From assembly GCF_014836445.1 (NCBI RefSeq), contig NZ_JACSQV010000004.1, positions 215,932 through 263,044 on the forward strand: 47,113 nt of DNA. The letters run 5' to 3'. A model generated the notes under the pieces. The model saw only the letters and a program-made list of their open reading frames with translations, ran no database searches and had not been told where the DNA came from. The translations under genes were made by a program, and so were the position numbers. Below, piece after piece: positions 32,071 to 40,813 of the stretch (the stretch's first letter is position 1; the number at the start of each line of letters is the position of its first letter). The DNA comes from Cellulomonas avistercoris (GTDB taxonomy: Bacteria; Actinomycetota; Actinomycetes; Actinomycetales; Cellulomonadaceae).

Positions 32071-33827
32071 CAGTTGATCGCCACGGGGTTGCCGACGACC
32101 TTGGTCGGGCCGGACGCCGAGACCTCGGCGGTGCCGCTGGCCTTGAGCGCGACCTGCGCGCCCGTGACCTCGACCTTCGCGGTGCCCTCGATCTTCACTG
32201 TCGTGCCCTTCAGCCGTAGCTCGTTGTCCGCCTGCACCGCGATGTCGGTGCCGCGCACGGTGACGCGTCCTGTGCCGTCCAGCTCGATCGACGACGACCC
32301 GGCGACGATGCGCAGCGGGATCTTCCCGACCTCGAGGACGGCCTTCTGCTGCGAGATCCGCAGCCCGTGGCCCGCGGTGCCGAGCGCGAGCTCGACGTAC
32401 GCGTCGTCGCCGGACTCGCCGTCCCCCAGCACGAGCCGCTGCCCGTGGCGCGAGTGCATCGAGCGCACGCGCGGCCCGCCGTCGGCGCGGACCGTCTGCG
32501 GGGGCGGCGCGGACGCCGAGTGCAGGCCTCCGAGCACCACGGGCCGGCTGACGTCACCGCCCTCGAACGCGACGAGCACCTCGTCCCCCGGCTCGTGCTG
32601 CAGGACCATCCCGCCCGCGCTGCCGCCGCCGGGCGCGAGCACGCGCGCCCAGTCCGACGACGTGCGGTCCGACGCGGTCACGTACGTGACGCGCACGCGT
32701 CCCAGCCGGTCGGGGTCGTCGGTGCTGTTGACCGTGGCGACCACCAGGCCCGTGTGCCGCGCGGACCGCCGCTCCCCCACGCCGGCCGTCGCGTCGCGCA
32801 GGTGCACCGGCTCGCGGTCGCCCGCGACGAACGACGTGCGTGACGCGCGGCCGTCGAACCGGTGCTCGACCTCCTGCACGTAGTACGTGCCGTCGAGCGG
32901 GCCGCCCTCGGCGACCTCGACCTCGCCGCCGGGCACGACGCCGGGCAGCAGCGGCCCGCGGCCGTGCGCCTCGACGCGCCCGTGCCGCGCGGCGAGCGCC
33001 TGCGCGCGCACCTGCGCCTCCTCGGCCGAGCGCACCTGCAGCCCGCCGACCTGGATCTGCGGGGTCGCGCCGTGCGCGTCGACGCGCGCCGTGAACCCCG
33101 CGCGCGGCGCCGGTGCGTCGGCGGTCGCGCGCACGGCCGTCGTCGTCGCGGCGTCCCAGCCCTGCACGACGTACGTCGCGTCGGGCCGGCCGACCTGCCG
33201 CGCGGACAGCTCGTCGAGGTCGACGCCGACGGTCAGGCGCGTGCGGCGGGACCCCGACGCCGTCCCGGACGCCCGCTCCCACACGCGCAGCGTCGTGCCG
33301 TCGACGACCCAGTCCAGCCCGGACGCGACGGCCAGGTCGTCGATGAGGCCCAGCGGCGAGTCCGCCTGCAGGTGCCACGGCTCGGTCCGCGACGACGGCC
33401 AGCCCTGCAGGCTCAGCCGTGCCGAGCGCGCGAGCTCGGCGACCACCTGGGACGCGTCGACGTTGGCACGTGCGACGACGCTCGCGTCGGTGGTCAGCGC
33501 GTACGCGCCGTCGTGCGCCGTCACCGTCGTGGTGCTGCCGCGGTCGTCGGCGCGCGTGCCCAGCGCGGTGACCGTCCCGGTGAACAGGGACGTGCCGTCG
33601 GCGCGCACCTCGACGTCCTGCCCGATGGCCAGGCGCGACGTGACCAGCGCGTACCCGCGGTCGACGAACGTCAGCGACGCCCGCCCGACGGTGCGCACGC
33701 CCCGCTGCACGCGGACCTCGAGGAGGTCGGCGAGCTCGGTGATGCCCAGCGCACGCCCGCCCAGGCGCACGTCGAACGACGTGTGCGCCAGCGGGTTGAG
33801 CCGCGCGGTGCCGAGGTCGGTGCTCAC
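32070..33827 (-). CDS. VgrG-like spike protein (gpD/gpV fusion)
   Basis: 585 aa. A gpD-like N-terminal part (LLEVRVQRGVRTVGRASLTF; ASGLDWVVDGTTLRVWERA) is followed by the OB-fold gpV region (VNSTDDPDRLGRVRVTYV; WARVLAPGGGSAGGMVLQHEP; VVLGGLHSA) and a C-terminal beta-rich needle (GTTVKIEGTAKVEVTGAQVA). It is the central spike of the baseplate, Afp8-like. There is no C-terminal effector extension, so toxicity must lie in other cargo. The GTG start overlaps the LysM gene stop in GTGA. Confidence 0.92.
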   Translation of the reverse strand: MSTDLGTARLNPLAHTSFDVRLGGRALGITELADLLEVRVQRGVRTVGRASLTFVDRGYALVTSRLAIGQDVEVRADGTSLFTGTVTALGTRADDRGSTTTVTAHDGAYALTTDASVVARANVDASQVVAELARSARLSLQGWPSSRTEPWHLQADSPLGLIDDLAVASGLDWVVDGTTLRVWERASGTASGSRRTRLTVGVDLDELSARQVGRPDATYVVQGWDAATTTAVRATADAPAPRAGFTARVDAHGATPQIQVGGLQVRSAEEAQVRAQALAARHGRVEAHGRGPLLPGVVPGGEVEVAEGGPLDGTYYVQEVEHRFDGRASRTSFVAGDREPVHLRDATAGVGERRSARHTGLVVATVNSTDDPDRLGRVRVTYVTASDRTSSDWARVLAPGGGSAGGMVLQHEPGDEVLVAFEGGDVSRPVVLGGLHSASAPPPQTVRADGGPRVRSMHSRHGQRLVLGDGESGDDAYVELALGTAGHGLRISQQKAVLEVGKIPLRIVAGSSSIELDGTGRVTVRGTDIAVQADNELRLKGTTVKIEGTAKVEVTGAQVALKASGTAEVSASGPTKVVGNPVAIN

Positions 33828-34492
33828 GCGTCACCCCGCGGGACGGACAGCACCGTGCCGGGTCGCAGGTCCAGCGGGTCCTCGATGCCGTTGGCCTGCG
33901 CGAGCGCACGCCAGCGCGTCGGGTCGCCGTAGTGCTGCGCGGCGATGCGGTCGAGGGTCTCGCCCGCCTGCACGCGGTGCACGCGGTGCGGCTGCGGCGT
34001 GCCGGACGTCGGGTTCTGCGGGCCGAACGCGCGCGACGGCTCGTACTGCCGCAGCTCGAGCGCCGCGCGGGCGCGCAGCGGCGTGCCCGACGCCGAGAAG
34101 TACGTGAACGTCAGCTCGAGCGCCGCGACCACGGCCGTGAACGAGTGCAGGTCGCCCCAGTGGAACGTCACCGTGGGCGGGCGCAGGTTGCCCGTGGCCT
34201 CGTCGGCGCCCGGCAGCGACGGGTCGACCTCCATGAGCTCCAGCAGGCGCCCGGTGTGCCGGGTGACGTCCGAGCCGTCGTGCGTCGTGTCGAAGAACAG
34301 GTCGACCGACAGCACGCCGGACGACGAGCCCGCGTACCGCAGCCGCGGCACGCCGCGCCCGGGGCGCGGGTCGCCGACCCAGTGGTTCTCGCGCGTGAGC
34401 TGCAGCTGCGCCGGGTTGAACAGGCACGGCACCTTCTGCCCGCCCTCGATCTCGAGGAAGGCCTTGACCGGTGCCGTCGTCGTCGCCGCCAT
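33824..34492 (-). CDS. LysM-containing tube-initiator protein (Afp7-like)
   Basis: 222 aa. The N-terminal part (APVKAFLEIEGGQKVPCLFN and LFFDTTHDGSDVTRHTGRLL) is the eCIS tube-baseplate adaptor fold; the C-terminal LysM domain (VHRVQAGETLDRIAAQHYG and LAQANGIEDP) occupies about residues 172-220. In known particles this protein joins the inner tube to the spike, and LysM there binds protein rather than peptidoglycan. The ATG at 34492 shares one base with the upstream stop. Confidence 0.9.
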   Translation of the reverse strand: MAATTTAPVKAFLEIEGGQKVPCLFNPAQLQLTRENHWVGDPRPGRGVPRLRYAGSSSGVLSVDLFFDTTHDGSDVTRHTGRLLELMEVDPSLPGADEATGNLRPPTVTFHWGDLHSFTAVVAALELTFTYFSASGTPLRARAALELRQYEPSRAFGPQNPTSGTPQPHRVHRVQAGETLDRIAAQHYGDPTRWRALAQANGIEDPLDLRPGTVLSVPRGDA

Positions 34493-37400
34493 CAGAAGAC
34501 CTCTCGCGTCTGGCGCCACGCGCGCCGCTCGTCCTGCTCGGCCAGCCGTGCCTCCACGACCCGCACGACCCGGTCGTCCAGCTCGTGCTCCAGCCACGAC
34601 GTCAGCTCGGCGCGCAACCGCCGCTCGACGTCCGCCTGAGGGGTGCGTACCTCGTCGTGCACGGGGGTCCTCTCCTGGCCGAGCGGTGCGAGCCACCGCC
34701 GGACGACGGCCGGCCCGGACTGCTGGGCGGACGGGGCGGTGGACGCGGCCGGTCCGGGTGCCGGGCGCGTGGACGACGACGCCGTCGTCGGGGCCGACGC
34801 GGGCACCGGGGCGAACCCCGGGGCGGGGGCGTCGCGCCGCACGACCGTGCGCGGGGGCACCATCGTCAGGCGCCGGACGGGACCGGACGCGGCCGCGAAC
34901 GCGGGTGCGGGTGCGGCCGCGGGCGGCGTCGTGGCCGGGAACGCGCGTGCGGCACCCGACGGCGTCGGGGGTGCGGCGAGCGGGTGCGCGTGCGGGTGCG
35001 CGAGCGGGTGCGCGGCGGCGTGCGGCGAGCCGGCGGCACCCGCCAGGGCCGCGGGCGTCGCACGACCGGGCGTCGACGTCGGCAGCGTGCCCGCGAAGCG
35101 CGACGCCCCCCGGCCGGCGCGGGCCACGGCCGGCAGCGTCGGTGCGCTGACGGCGGCGCGCAGGGCGGGTGCCCCCACGGCGGCGCCCACGCCGACCGGC
35201 TGCAGCGCGCGTGCGAACCCGCCCGCGCCCGCCAAGGAGGCGACCGCGGGGGTCCGCCGGACGGGTCCGCCCGTGCGCCGCGCCGACGAGGGCACCGGGC
35301 GCACCGGCGCGCGGTGACCGGGCACGGGGGGCGCACCGGTGAGGGTCGTCGCGGTGGTCGAGGTCGACGCGGTGGTCGAGGTCGACGCGGTGGTCGAGGT
35401 CGACGCGGCGGTCGAGGTCGACGCGGCGGTCGAGGTCGACGGGTGCGTCGGCGGCGCCGCCGGGGTCGACGTGGGCGTCACGCGCGTCGACGGGGTCGAC
35501 GTGCTCGTCGGGAGCACCGCGGACGTCGTCTCCCGACCGGCGACCGTCGACCCGGCCGTCGCGGCGTGGTTCGCCGCGCGAGCGGCCGCGGCGACCGCAG
35601 TGGGCGCCGACGGCGCCACGGACCGGCGCACCGGTGCGGGTGGCACGTGCCGGCTCGCGTGGGCGGGCGCACCCGACGCCGTGCGGGCGCCGGCGCGGGC
35701 GCTGCCGGCGTGGACCGCCGCGGCGCCCTGGCGGCCGACCGGCAGTGCCGGGGTGCTCGTGCCCAGGCCCGTGCTGCGGCGCACGAGGCGGCGGCGGTGA
35801 CCCGCACCCGGCAGCTGACCGCCGCCGGGCCGGGACCGCGGCCCGGCGGCGGTCGCCGCGAGCCTCGGACCGGCAGGCTGGAGCGCGGCCGGGCCCGACG
35901 CAGGCACGACGGGGCGGGGTGCCACCGGAGCAGCAGCGGGCAGGAGGCCCGGGATGGCACGGCCCGGCACCGACGTCCTCGGGGCGTGGACCGCCGGGGT
36001 CGAGGCCACCGGGGTCGAGGCCACCGGGGTCGAGGCCGCCGGGGTCGGAGCCACCGGAGTCGTGGTCCCCTGCGCGCCGGCGGGGCGGTCGGCCGTCGCG
36101 GGCGCGGAGGCAGCGCGGGCGCCAGGGGCGGACGCAGCGGCCACGGACGTCCGGGCCGCGACGGTCACGGGCGCGACGGTCACGGTGCCGCGCGGGGTCC
36201 GGGACCCGGCGCGCACCCCCTGGCCGGGTGCCGTCGAGACGCTCGCCACGGCAGCTGCCTGCGCGGACGCGGCCGTCGACCCGAGGGACAGCCGGCGCAC
36301 CGCCACGGCCCGGCCACCGCCCGGCGCACCGACGGCGGGGGCTGCGGCGCGCACGTCCAGGTCGCGCGACCCGCGCAGCGCCAGCGCGGCGCGGCGCACC
36401 GGGCCCGCCAGCGCCGTCACCGCGGACGGCAGGCCGGCCGCGGCGCGGGGCGTCCGCGCGACGAACGCGCGTCCGGGCGCCGTCGCGCGGCCTCCGGGCA
36501 TGATGACCGGACGCACGGGCGTCGCGTGGGCGGCCGGACCGGCCGCCGACGGTCCTGCCGCCGCAGCGATGGTCCCCGGAGCCGCCAGGGCGGGGGTTGC
36601 CGCCGCGGCAGCGGCAGGGATGCTCGCGGGTGCGTCGGTGCTCATGCCTGCGGCAGGTCGCACCTGTGCAGCAGGGCTCAGGGGTGCGGCAGGGCTCACC
36701 GGTGCGGCTGGGGTCGCGGGTGCGGCGGCCGACGTCACGGCGGCCGCCGTCACGGCGGAAGCGACGGACGCGGACGCGCTGCCGGACGGCGTCGCGGACG
36801 CGCGGGACGTCGGCAGGCCGCCGGAGGGCGCCGGTGCGGACGGTCGCACGGCCGGGACCACGGCACGTGCGGCGGCCCGGCGGCGCAGCGCGGCCCCGGC
36901 GTGGACCTGCCGGCGCACCAGGGCACCTGCGGGTCCCGGACGCGCGGGACCGACGGGCGTGCCGCCGGTGGCCGTCGTCCTCGTCGGCACCGCAGCGCCC
37001 GGCGCGGGGCGCGCGGGTGACGGCTGCTGCGGCGCCGACGTCGGCCCCGGGCGGCTCCGGGAGGCCCGCCGTCGTGGTGCGACGTCCGAGGGTGTGGTCA
37101 TCGAGCCGACGGCGCTGACCGCGTCCGGCAGCCGCATGGGCACGACGCGCGGCGCGAGGCGCGCCTGCACGGCACCGGGCCGGTGGCCGCGCTCGTCGGG
37201 CAGCCGGTCGGCGGAGCGGGGCAGACCGCGCGGGCGGTCGCGGTGCGCGGCGACGACCACGTCGTCCTGCGCGGCCCGGGCGCGGCGCGTGGCCGCCAGG
37301 TCGCCGGACCACCAGCGCGGCGGGCGCACGTCGCCGGCCACGCGTGCCGCGGGGCCGGTCGCGGGGCCCGCGAGCGCGCGGCGCACGGCGACGGGCCGTC

Positions 37401-37557
37401 CCGACCCGGCGGCGAACCGGGCCGCGGCCGACGCGAGCGAGCCGATCGCGGCGGGACGCGGACGCGCGACGGGACCGGGCCGCCGCCACCGCTGCGCCAC
37501 GCCCGCGCCGAGCGGGGTCGCCGGAGCGGCCGCCGGCTGCGCGCCGGCGGCCGTCAT
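34492..37557 (-). CDS. 1021-aa Ala/Pro/Thr-rich low-complexity protein of the structural operon
   Basis: No family recognised. Most of the protein is compositionally biased (Ala, Pro, Arg, Thr, Val) and probably disordered. It contains internal repeats: five 18-bp units encoding STSTA/T runs near residues 706-736 and 15-bp units encoding STPVA runs near 498-523. Only the last approximately 70 residues look folded (DVERRLRAELTSWLEHELDD, then RVVEARLAEQDERRAWRQTR), probably helical. The start overlaps the tube 2 stop (ATGA) and the stop overlaps the LysM start, so it is made in step with structural parts. Candidate roles are a tape measure or a passenger held in the tube; neither can be shown here. 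Repeats would let its length vary. Confidence 0.72.
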   Translation of the reverse strand: MTAAGAQPAAAPATPLGAGVAQRWRRPGPVARPRPAAIGSLASAAARFAAGSGRPVAVRRALAGPATGPAARVAGDVRPPRWWSGDLAATRRARAAQDDVVVAAHRDRPRGLPRSADRLPDERGHRPGAVQARLAPRVVPMRLPDAVSAVGSMTTPSDVAPRRRASRSRPGPTSAPQQPSPARPAPGAAVPTRTTATGGTPVGPARPGPAGALVRRQVHAGAALRRRAAARAVVPAVRPSAPAPSGGLPTSRASATPSGSASASVASAVTAAAVTSAAAPATPAAPVSPAAPLSPAAQVRPAAGMSTDAPASIPAAAAAATPALAAPGTIAAAAGPSAAGPAAHATPVRPVIMPGGRATAPGRAFVARTPRAAAGLPSAVTALAGPVRRAALALRGSRDLDVRAAAPAVGAPGGGRAVAVRRLSLGSTAASAQAAAVASVSTAPGQGVRAGSRTPRGTVTVAPVTVAARTSVAAASAPGARAASAPATADRPAGAQGTTTPVAPTPAASTPVASTPVASTPAVHAPRTSVPGRAIPGLLPAAAPVAPRPVVPASGPAALQPAGPRLAATAAGPRSRPGGGQLPGAGHRRRLVRRSTGLGTSTPALPVGRQGAAAVHAGSARAGARTASGAPAHASRHVPPAPVRRSVAPSAPTAVAAAARAANHAATAGSTVAGRETTSAVLPTSTSTPSTRVTPTSTPAAPPTHPSTSTAASTSTAASTSTTASTSTTASTSTTATTLTGAPPVPGHRAPVRPVPSSARRTGGPVRRTPAVASLAGAGGFARALQPVGVGAAVGAPALRAAVSAPTLPAVARAGRGASRFAGTLPTSTPGRATPAALAGAAGSPHAAAHPLAHPHAHPLAAPPTPSGAARAFPATTPPAAAPAPAFAAASGPVRRLTMVPPRTVVRRDAPAPGFAPVPASAPTTASSSTRPAPGPAASTAPSAQQSGPAVVRRWLAPLGQERTPVHDEVRTPQADVERRLRAELTSWLEHELDDRVVRVVEARLAEQDERRAWRQTREVF
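35351..35440. repeat. Five 18-bp tandem repeats inside a coding region
   Basis: Unit GCGGTGGTCGAGGTCGAC, three exact copies followed by two with one change (GCGGCG...). The 18-bp length keeps the frame and yields repeated Ser-Thr-Ser-Thr-x-Ala units in the 1021-aa protein. Likely variable in copy number. Confidence 0.9.
35991..36065. repeat. Five 15-bp tandem repeats inside a coding region
   Basis: Unit CCACCGGGGTCGAGG with small changes, in frame, encoding repeated Ala-Ser-Thr-Pro-Val in the same protein. Confidence 0.85.
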
Positions 37558-38024
37558 CGCGTCACCGCGCGGAACCCGTGGTGCGCGACCTCGAGCGACT
37601 CGGTGAGGGGCGCGTCGGAGTCCGCCGACAGCGACGGTCCCGTCCAGCTGACCGCGAACGCGCCGTCGATCTCCCACGAGCGCATGCGGTTGCCGCGGTC
37701 GTCGATGACGGTCACGGCGCCGGTGGCGCGCGTGAGCGTGTCGTCGTTGCCGGCGAACCCCTGGCCGGACGACTGCTGCACCCAGCCGAAGAGCGCGTCG
37801 GACTGCACCATGCCGCGCGTGAAGACCAGGTGCGGCCAGCGCATCACGCCGGGCAGCTGGTGCACGTACCCGTTCTGGCCCCCTTCGACGTGCTCGACGA
37901 CGTCGACGTCGAGGCGCAGACCCTGCACCTCGCGGAACGTGCCGATCTCCACGCCGTCGACCTCCAGCAGGAACCTGCCGGAGGTCGTCGGACCACCACC
38001 GCCCAGGGGCGTCTGCTCAGACAC
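37554..38024 (-). CDS. Inner tube protein 2 (TIGR02241/gp19-like)
   Basis: 156 aa. SGRFLLEVDGVEIGTFREVQ, LRLDVDVVEHVEGGQNGYVH and the C-terminal VTVIDDRGNRMRSWEIDGAF fit the T4 gp19-like tube family. As the second tube paralogue near the LysM gene, it probably forms the tube-initiating ring (Afp5-like). The GTG at 38024 overlaps the end of the small upstream gene by 8 nt. Confidence 0.9.
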   Translation of the reverse strand: MSEQTPLGGGGPTTSGRFLLEVDGVEIGTFREVQGLRLDVDVVEHVEGGQNGYVHQLPGVMRWPHLVFTRGMVQSDALFGWVQQSSGQGFAGNDDTLTRATGAVTVIDDRGNRMRSWEIDGAFAVSWTGPSLSADSDAPLTESLEVAHHGFRAVTR

Positions 38025-38190
38025 TCTCGCGCACCGCCTCCCACGCCTGCTCGTTCATCGCCGCGACCGCCCGGACCATGCGGACCCTGTCGAGGTGCTC
38101 GAGGTCCAGCAGGTCGTCCAGCGGCCAGTGCAGGTGGTACGCCAGGTAGGCGATCTCCTGCCAGACCGCGTCGACGGGGTAGCGCAGCAC
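38017..38190 (-). CDS. 57-aa DUF6760-like protein
   Basis: Small gene with GTG start at 38190 and stop at 38017-38019, fitting exactly between its neighbours (7-nt gap upstream, 8-nt overlap downstream). The product begins MLRYPVDAVWQEIAYLAYHL and continues with HWPLDDLLDLEHLDRVRMV and NEQAWEAV. The pattern YP-x5-EIAyiAYHxHW followed by LEH-x-DR-x-R-x-V is the one I know from DUF6760 proteins, which sit between tube genes in eCIS operons. Function unknown; a tube assembly or chaperone factor is plausible. Coding is supported by the family pattern and tight packing. Confidence 0.85.
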   Translation of the reverse strand: MLRYPVDAVWQEIAYLAYHLHWPLDDLLDLEHLDRVRMVRAVAAMNEQAWEAVRESV

Positions 38191-38197
38191 GGTCCGG

Positions 38198-38659
38198 TCA
38201 CCGCGTCTCGGCCGGGAGCTCCTCGATCGCCGAGCGCACGGGACGCGCGGTCGGCACGAGGCCCGCGTCCGGCACGTCGGCGACCGGGGCCGGCTCCTCG
38301 ACCGCGGCCGGCGCCGCGGGCGCGACGTCGTCCTGCCCGGCGAGGAACTCCTCGATCTCGGCCGGGGTGCCGAAGTTGATGACGCCGTAGAAGTCCTGCA
38401 GGTACGCCAGGTCGGCGGCGAACAGGCCCTCGATCTCGTGCGTCGTCACCAGCTCCAGCGAGCCCAGGCGCTCGACGACCCGGGCGAGCACCACGACGGT
38501 CAGCCGCGGGTCGTCCGGACCGCTGATCGTGGGGTCGCGCAGCGGCTCCAGCTCGTCGCGGGCCGTCGCCAGGCGCATGACGCCCTGGTGGTGCCACGCC
38601 CCCTCGCGGTCGACGTAACCGCGAGGGAGCGTGAACTCGTACCGGGTGCGCAGGGTCAC
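38198..38659 (-). CDS. Tail assembly chaperone-like protein
   Basis: 153 aa. The GTG at 38659 overlaps the tube 1 stop in GTGA. The first part (LRTRYEFTLPRGYVDREGAW and GVMRLATARDELEPLRD) and the middle (LARVVERLGSL; GLFAADLAYLQDFYGVINF) recur in eCIS and phage tail operons directly after the tube gene, where proteins of this kind are often called tail assembly proteins (recalled, not verified). The C-terminal 55 residues are acidic and Ala/Pro-rich. It presumably keeps tube subunits soluble. The family assignment is less sure than for its neighbours. Confidence 0.65.
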   Translation of the reverse strand: MTLRTRYEFTLPRGYVDREGAWHHQGVMRLATARDELEPLRDPTISGPDDPRLTVVVLARVVERLGSLELVTTHEIEGLFAADLAYLQDFYGVINFGTPAEIEEFLAGQDDVAPAAPAAVEEPAPVADVPDAGLVPTARPVRSAIEELPAETR

Positions 38660-39135
38660 TTGACCCGCTCGAGCCGCTCGATGACCAGCGAGACGGTCTC
38701 CTTGATGGCGTCCGACCCGTCGACCGACAGCTGGTCGGTCGAGATCTTGCTGGGCCAGCCGTTGAAGAAGTTGAACCGCGCGACCTCCTTGGCACCGGCG
38801 TCGTACAGCACGACGGAGCCGTTCTTGCGGTTCTGGGCGCGGTCGCCGGACAGGCCGCCGTCGCGGACCGCCTTGAACCACTTCCACAGCGCGTCGTTCG
38901 TGATGTCGCCGGGGGCGACGCGGGTCAGCTGCAGGTCGGGGACCTCGACGGTCTGGCCGAGGAACTTGACCTGCTGCTTCTTGCCGTCGGCGCCGATCTG
39001 GGTGACCTTGCCGACGCCGACCTCGACGTCCAGCCCGGACACCGAGATGAGGGCGGAGACGACCTGCCCGTCGATCTCGAGGAAGAAGTTCTGGGAGACG
39101 ATCGGGTCGGCGCTGAACAGTCCGTTGCTTGCCAT
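38656..39135 (-). CDS. Inner tube protein 1 (TIGR02241/gp19-like)
   Basis: 159 aa, the main tube subunit (Afp1-like). SQNFFLEIDGQVVSALISVS, GLDVEVGVGKVTQIG, LTRVAPGDITNDALWKWFK, NGSVVLYDAGAKEVARFNF and NGWPSK are typical. It lies 34 nt after the sheath gene, with ATG at 39135 and GGAGC 6-10 nt before it. Tubes stack inside the sheath and are pushed into the target. Confidence 0.93.
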   Translation of the reverse strand: MASNGLFSADPIVSQNFFLEIDGQVVSALISVSGLDVEVGVGKVTQIGADGKKQQVKFLGQTVEVPDLQLTRVAPGDITNDALWKWFKAVRDGGLSGDRAQNRKNGSVVLYDAGAKEVARFNFFNGWPSKISTDQLSVDGSDAIKETVSLVIERLERVK

Positions 39136-39169
39136 GCGGTGCTCCTGTGGTGGTCGGGACGCTCAGCCG

Positions 39170-40738
39170 TCAGGCCGCGCTCTGCTTGTTCTGGCTGATG
39201 CGGAAGACGACGAACTCGGCGGGCTTGACGGGTGCGAGCCCGACCTCGACGACGAGGCGGCCGGCGTCGATCGACTCCGGGGTGTTGGTCGTCTCGTCGC
39301 AGCGGACGAAGAACGCCTGCTCGGCGGTCGACCCGAACAGGGCGCCGGACTGCCACAGGCCGTGGAGGTAGCCCGTGAGGGTCCGCTTGACGCCCTCCCA
39401 CAGGGTCACGTCGTTCGGCTCGAAGACGGCCCACTGGGTGCCCTCGAGGATCGTCGACTCGACCATGTTGAACAGGCGGCGCACGTTGACGTACTGCCAG
39501 TCGGTGTCCGACGTGAGCGTGCGGGCACCCCAGATGCGGATGCCGCGCGTGCCGAACGGGCGGATGGCGTTGACGCCGATGGGGTTGAGGAAGCCCTGCT
39601 CGCTCTGCGACACGGCGCGCTCGACGTCCAGGACGCCGCGGATCGTGTCGTTGGCCGGGGCCTTCCACACGCCGCGCGTCTCGTCCGTGCGGGCCCAGAC
39701 GCCGGCGACGTGGCCCGACGGCGGGATCACGATCTCGGCCGACGCACCCGAGCCGAGGGGGTTCTCGACCTTGATCCAGGGGTAGTACATGGTGGCGAAC
39801 GCCGAGTCGTACTGCGCGACCTCGGAGCGCCACTCCTTGACCTGCTGCGGCGTCATCCCGGGGGGCGCGTCGAGCAGGGCCATGCGGTTGGCGTGCAGCT
39901 CGCAGTGCGCGATGAGCGCCGTCTGCACGGCCTTCCACAGGCCGAGGTCGAGCGTGCCGTCCTCGCGGGTGGCGGCGGTGACCAGGTCGGGGACGGCCAC
40001 GATCGTGACGTCCTCGGCGATGGCCAGGCCGTTGATGCCGGTGCGGGCGGCCTCGGAGCCGGCGAACTTGCGGCCCGTGACGGGCACCTTGACCGGCTCG
40101 GCCTGCTGCAGCTCGTACGTGCCGGGGCGCATCAGCTCGAGCTGGCTCGACAGGTCCGTGGCGTCGTCGAGCCGGATCTCGAGCTTGACCTTGGTGGACG
40201 TCTTGTTGACGACGGTCGCCGCGTCGCGCGGACCGCCGAGGCTCAGGCCGGGGAAGGTCTCGACGGCCTCGCCGCCCTCGACCACGGTGAGCGTGAACGT
40301 CGTCGGACCCTCGAGGTCCTCCGGGGCGTCGTCGCTCTGCACGACGACGGACAGCGGCGCGTCGGGCTCGACGGACTCCACCGACACCGGCAGGCCGAGC
40401 GCGCGGTCGGCCGCGGGCAGCTCGAGCGTCGCGGGCTTGCCGGAGGGCTCCGCGTTGGGGACGCGCACGATGTAGGCCATCGTGCCGCCGTTGAGGAAGT
40501 ACCCGTAGACGGACAGCGGCAGCATCGCGCCCTCGACGAAGCCGCCGTACAGGGCCTCGTACTGGGTCCAGCTGGTCACCAGCCGGGGAGCGAGACCCTG
40601 CGGGTCGGCCGGGTCGTCCGACGGGGCCTGGGCGGTGAAGCCCACGAAGGCCGTCACGGCGGTGGGTGCCGAGGACAGCACCTTCTGGGACGAGGGGATC
40701 TCCTCGACGTACACGCCGGGCGCGGTATAGGTGGGCAC
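39170..40738 (-). CDS. Contractile tail sheath protein
   Basis: 522 aa, single sheath gene of the locus. It begins MPTYTAPGVYVEEIPSSQKV, has AVTAFVGFTAQAP, SYEALYGG-like WTQYEALYGGFVEG, and ends with the conserved C-terminal sheath fold (NVRRLFNMVESTILEGTQWA; VEVGLAPVKPAEFVVFRISQ). The GTG at 40738 follows GAAGGA. Known eCIS particles often have two or three sheath paralogues; here one must serve the whole length, as in R-type pyocins and Streptomyces systems. First gene of unit D, directly behind promoter module D. Confidence 0.96.
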   Translation of the reverse strand: MPTYTAPGVYVEEIPSSQKVLSSAPTAVTAFVGFTAQAPSDDPADPQGLAPRLVTSWTQYEALYGGFVEGAMLPLSVYGYFLNGGTMAYIVRVPNAEPSGKPATLELPAADRALGLPVSVESVEPDAPLSVVVQSDDAPEDLEGPTTFTLTVVEGGEAVETFPGLSLGGPRDAATVVNKTSTKVKLEIRLDDATDLSSQLELMRPGTYELQQAEPVKVPVTGRKFAGSEAARTGINGLAIAEDVTIVAVPDLVTAATREDGTLDLGLWKAVQTALIAHCELHANRMALLDAPPGMTPQQVKEWRSEVAQYDSAFATMYYPWIKVENPLGSGASAEIVIPPSGHVAGVWARTDETRGVWKAPANDTIRGVLDVERAVSQSEQGFLNPIGVNAIRPFGTRGIRIWGARTLTSDTDWQYVNVRRLFNMVESTILEGTQWAVFEPNDVTLWEGVKRTLTGYLHGLWQSGALFGSTAEQAFFVRCDETTNTPESIDAGRLVVEVGLAPVKPAEFVVFRISQNKQSAA

Positions 40739-40813
40739 TGGTGGGTCCTTCTCTCGGTCGTGAGGTCCCCGCGCGGCGGCCGGTCGGGATCCGGCGTGCT
40801 GCGGGTCGTCGTG

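Noticed and set aside
35351..36065. CRISPR-like array because of regular repeats
   Set aside because: Repeat units are 15 or 18 bp without unique spacers, lie in frame in a coding region and encode low-complexity peptide.
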